DNA from: Rodentibacter myodis
GTDB lineage: Bacteria > Pseudomonadota > Gammaproteobacteria > Enterobacterales > Pasteurellaceae
Assembly (NCBI RefSeq): GCF_001999305.1
Contig: NZ_MLHQ01000021.1
Location: forward strand, 1 to 64,000
DNA: 64,000 nucleotides
Reading direction: 5' to 3'
Shown one piece after another: positions 63,037 to 64,000 of this stretch. The position numbers were made by a program, and so were the translations under genes. The notes under the pieces were generated by a model. The model searched no databases. It was not told where the DNA came from and saw only the letters and a program-made list of their open reading frames with translations. Numbering within the stretch: position 1 is the first letter of the stretch; the number at the start of each line of letters is the position of its first letter.

Positions 63037-63493
63037 CTACTTTCTTTTACTTGTGTAAAAGAAAGTAGGCAAAGAAAACACACTCCAATTAAATTGCTGA
63101 TCTTTGCTTTATTTCAATTTTCTTTACGGCAATTTTCTGAACTCGCTACTTTGTGGCTCAAACAGACTAAAATGCCTAAAAATTGAAAGTCGCAAAGGCA
63201 ATTTATATGAGGCCCAGTTTTACGAGAGCGTTATTTAAAAAGTGCGGTTGATTTGGGGATAGTTTTAGCGAAAGAATAACCTTAAAATCAACCGCACTTT
63301 CCAAATAATGCACCTTCAGCTTCCCTTCTTTTCCGCCTTTGTAGAATTGAATTTGTAGGAAATTTTCGTCTGTTTGAGCATAGCGAGTTCAGAAAATTTC
63401 CGTCAAACAAATTCAATGGAACAAAGGAAAGAAGGAAAAGCAGGGTGTACTTTTCTTTGCTTACTTTCTTTTGTACAAGAAAAAGAAAGTAAG
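63037..63493. repeat. Long inverted-repeat element between ilvY and ilvC
   Basis: Outer arms 63037-63176 and 63358-63493 are imperfect inverted copies. Shared blocks include TTTTCTGAACTCGCTA, CTCAAACAGAC and a palindromic end built on ACTTTCTTTT...AAAAGAAAGTA followed by CAAAGAAAA. Inside is a 16-bp inverted uptake-word pair (63239-63254 with 63285-63300). The right half itself contains a nested repeat (63318-63355 with 63408-63440). No transposase frame is visible; it may be a MITE-like repeat. It accounts for most of the 660-bp gene-free stretch. Confidence 0.75.
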
Positions 63494-63544
63494 TCGTTCA
63501 TCGAACGAAATACGAAAGTAAATTAAACAAAAAAACAATCATAA

Positions 63545-63560
63545 TTGCAAAATACGCAAC
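63545..63560. promoter_or_regulatory. Possible IlvY operator
   Basis: A TTGC-N7-GCAA inverted repeat lies just upstream of the ilvC -35. IlvY sites in E. coli are of this general type, so a regulatory role is plausible but inferred. Confidence 0.4.
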
Positions 63561-63581
63561 AATAAATATCAATAATATCAC

Positions 63582-63609
63582 TTTACGCAATCACACAAAA
63601 CGCTATAAT
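63582..63609 (+). promoter_or_regulatory. ilvC promoter
   Basis: TTTACG (63582-63587), 16 bp spacer and a perfect TATAAT (63604-63609), 70 bp before the ilvC start. Confidence 0.7.
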
Positions 63610-63679
63610 CCCCCCACACAACAAAAAATATGCAAACACAACATCATACAATTATTCACCCTTACACAAAGGAAAAAAT

Positions 63680-64000
63680 ATGGCTAACTATTTCAACACA
63701 TTGAATTTACGTCAAAAATTAGATCAATTAGGTCGCTGTCGTTTTATGGATCGCGAAGAATTTGCCGATGAAGCTAACTTCTTAAAAGGGAAAAAAATCG
63801 TGATTGTGGGCTGTGGTGCGCAAGGTTTAAACCAAGGTTTAAATATGCGTGATTCAGGCTTGGACATTAGCTATGCATTGCGTCCGCAAGCCATTGCCGA
63901 AAAACGTGCCTCATTCCAACGTGCAACAGAAAACGGTTTCAAAGTAGGCACTTATGAAGAATTAATCCCAACTGCCGATTTAGTGATTAACTTAACACCG
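63680..64000 (+). CDS. ilvC: Ketol-acid reductoisomerase (5' part)
   Basis: Second step of isoleucine and valine synthesis. Only the first 107 codons are in the window; the gene runs off the right edge. [27 protein letters not shown] is the N-terminus of the long (class II, E. coli-like) form, and [31 protein letters not shown] near residues 35-65 is the NADPH-binding Rossmann motif. The ATG is preceded by AAGGA. It is divergent from ilvY. Confidence 0.96.
   Translation, partial: MANYFNTLNLRQKLDQLGRCRFMDREEFADEANFLKGKKIVIVGCGAQGLNQGLNMRDSGLDISYALRPQAIAEKRASFQRATENGFKVGTYEELIPTADLVINLTP

Overview
The window is chromosomal DNA of a member of the Pasteurellaceae in the Haemophilus/Aggregatibacter/Rodentibacter part of the family. 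The 9-base DNA uptake word AAGTGCGGT and its reverse complement occur dozens of times, mostly between genes and often as inverted pairs. The housekeeping proteins look closely like those of H. influenzae and E. coli. I cannot name the species. I saw no rRNA, tRNA, CRISPR array, complete insertion sequence or prophage.

Layout. 1-3.4 kb: str operon (rpsL-rpsG-fusA, minus strand) with a near-consensus promoter. 3.5-5.9 kb: clcA-dusA. 6-9.9 kb: nlpD, a small NlpD-related lipoprotein, yqaA, surE, truD. 10-12.5 kb: rraB, a SIMPL protein, slyD, an acetyltransferase. 12.6-18.2 kb: a carbohydrate or polyol island made of a dehydrogenase, FGGY kinase, GPH symporter and a free-standing EIIA protein, with a divergent ROK regulator and a textbook CRP site. 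18.3-22.1 kb: yagU, tal, a GT9-like glycosyltransferase. 22.1-31.4 kb: mscL, trkA, a GT2 enzyme, rsmB, fmt, def, dnaE. 31.5-33.6 kb: gpt and divergent pepD. 33.6-36.1 kb: an AT-rich two-gene cassette without uptake words. 36.1-47 kb: tehA, rpoC, rpoB, rplL, rplJ. 47.3-55.3 kb: ridA, mlaA, a three-lipoprotein CsgG/DUF4810/DUF799 operon, lptD, tag, aroE, tsaC, yrdD. 55.3-57.5 kb: a probable type I toxin locus and the ABC-F gene yheS. 57.7-60.7 kb: a flavin-monooxygenase-like gene, a LysR regulator and a frameshifted hchA. 60.9-64 kb: glpE, rarD, ilvY and the start of ilvC.

How genes work together. Much of the window serves translation (ribosomal proteins, EF-G, TruD, DusA, RsmB, Fmt, Def, TsaC) and the outer envelope (LptD, MlaA, NlpD and several lipoproteins). 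Accessory parts are inserted between these blocks: the sugar island, two glycosyltransferases, the AT-rich cassette, an 84-bp repeat between def and fmt, and a long inverted repeat between ilvY and ilvC.

The most interesting items are: (1) the translationally coupled pair at 33652-35978, one member of which has a PD-(D/E)xK nuclease signature. It sits beside a decayed second copy of the rpoC 3' end, at a locus that I recall carries the HindII restriction-modification genes in H. influenzae Rd. (2) An unlisted 24-residue hydrophobic peptide at 55464-55538 with a perfect but potentially sequestered Shine-Dalgarno and an opposing terminator, the layout of a type I toxin-antitoxin locus. (3) A GPH symporter with its EIIA domain encoded as a separate gene.
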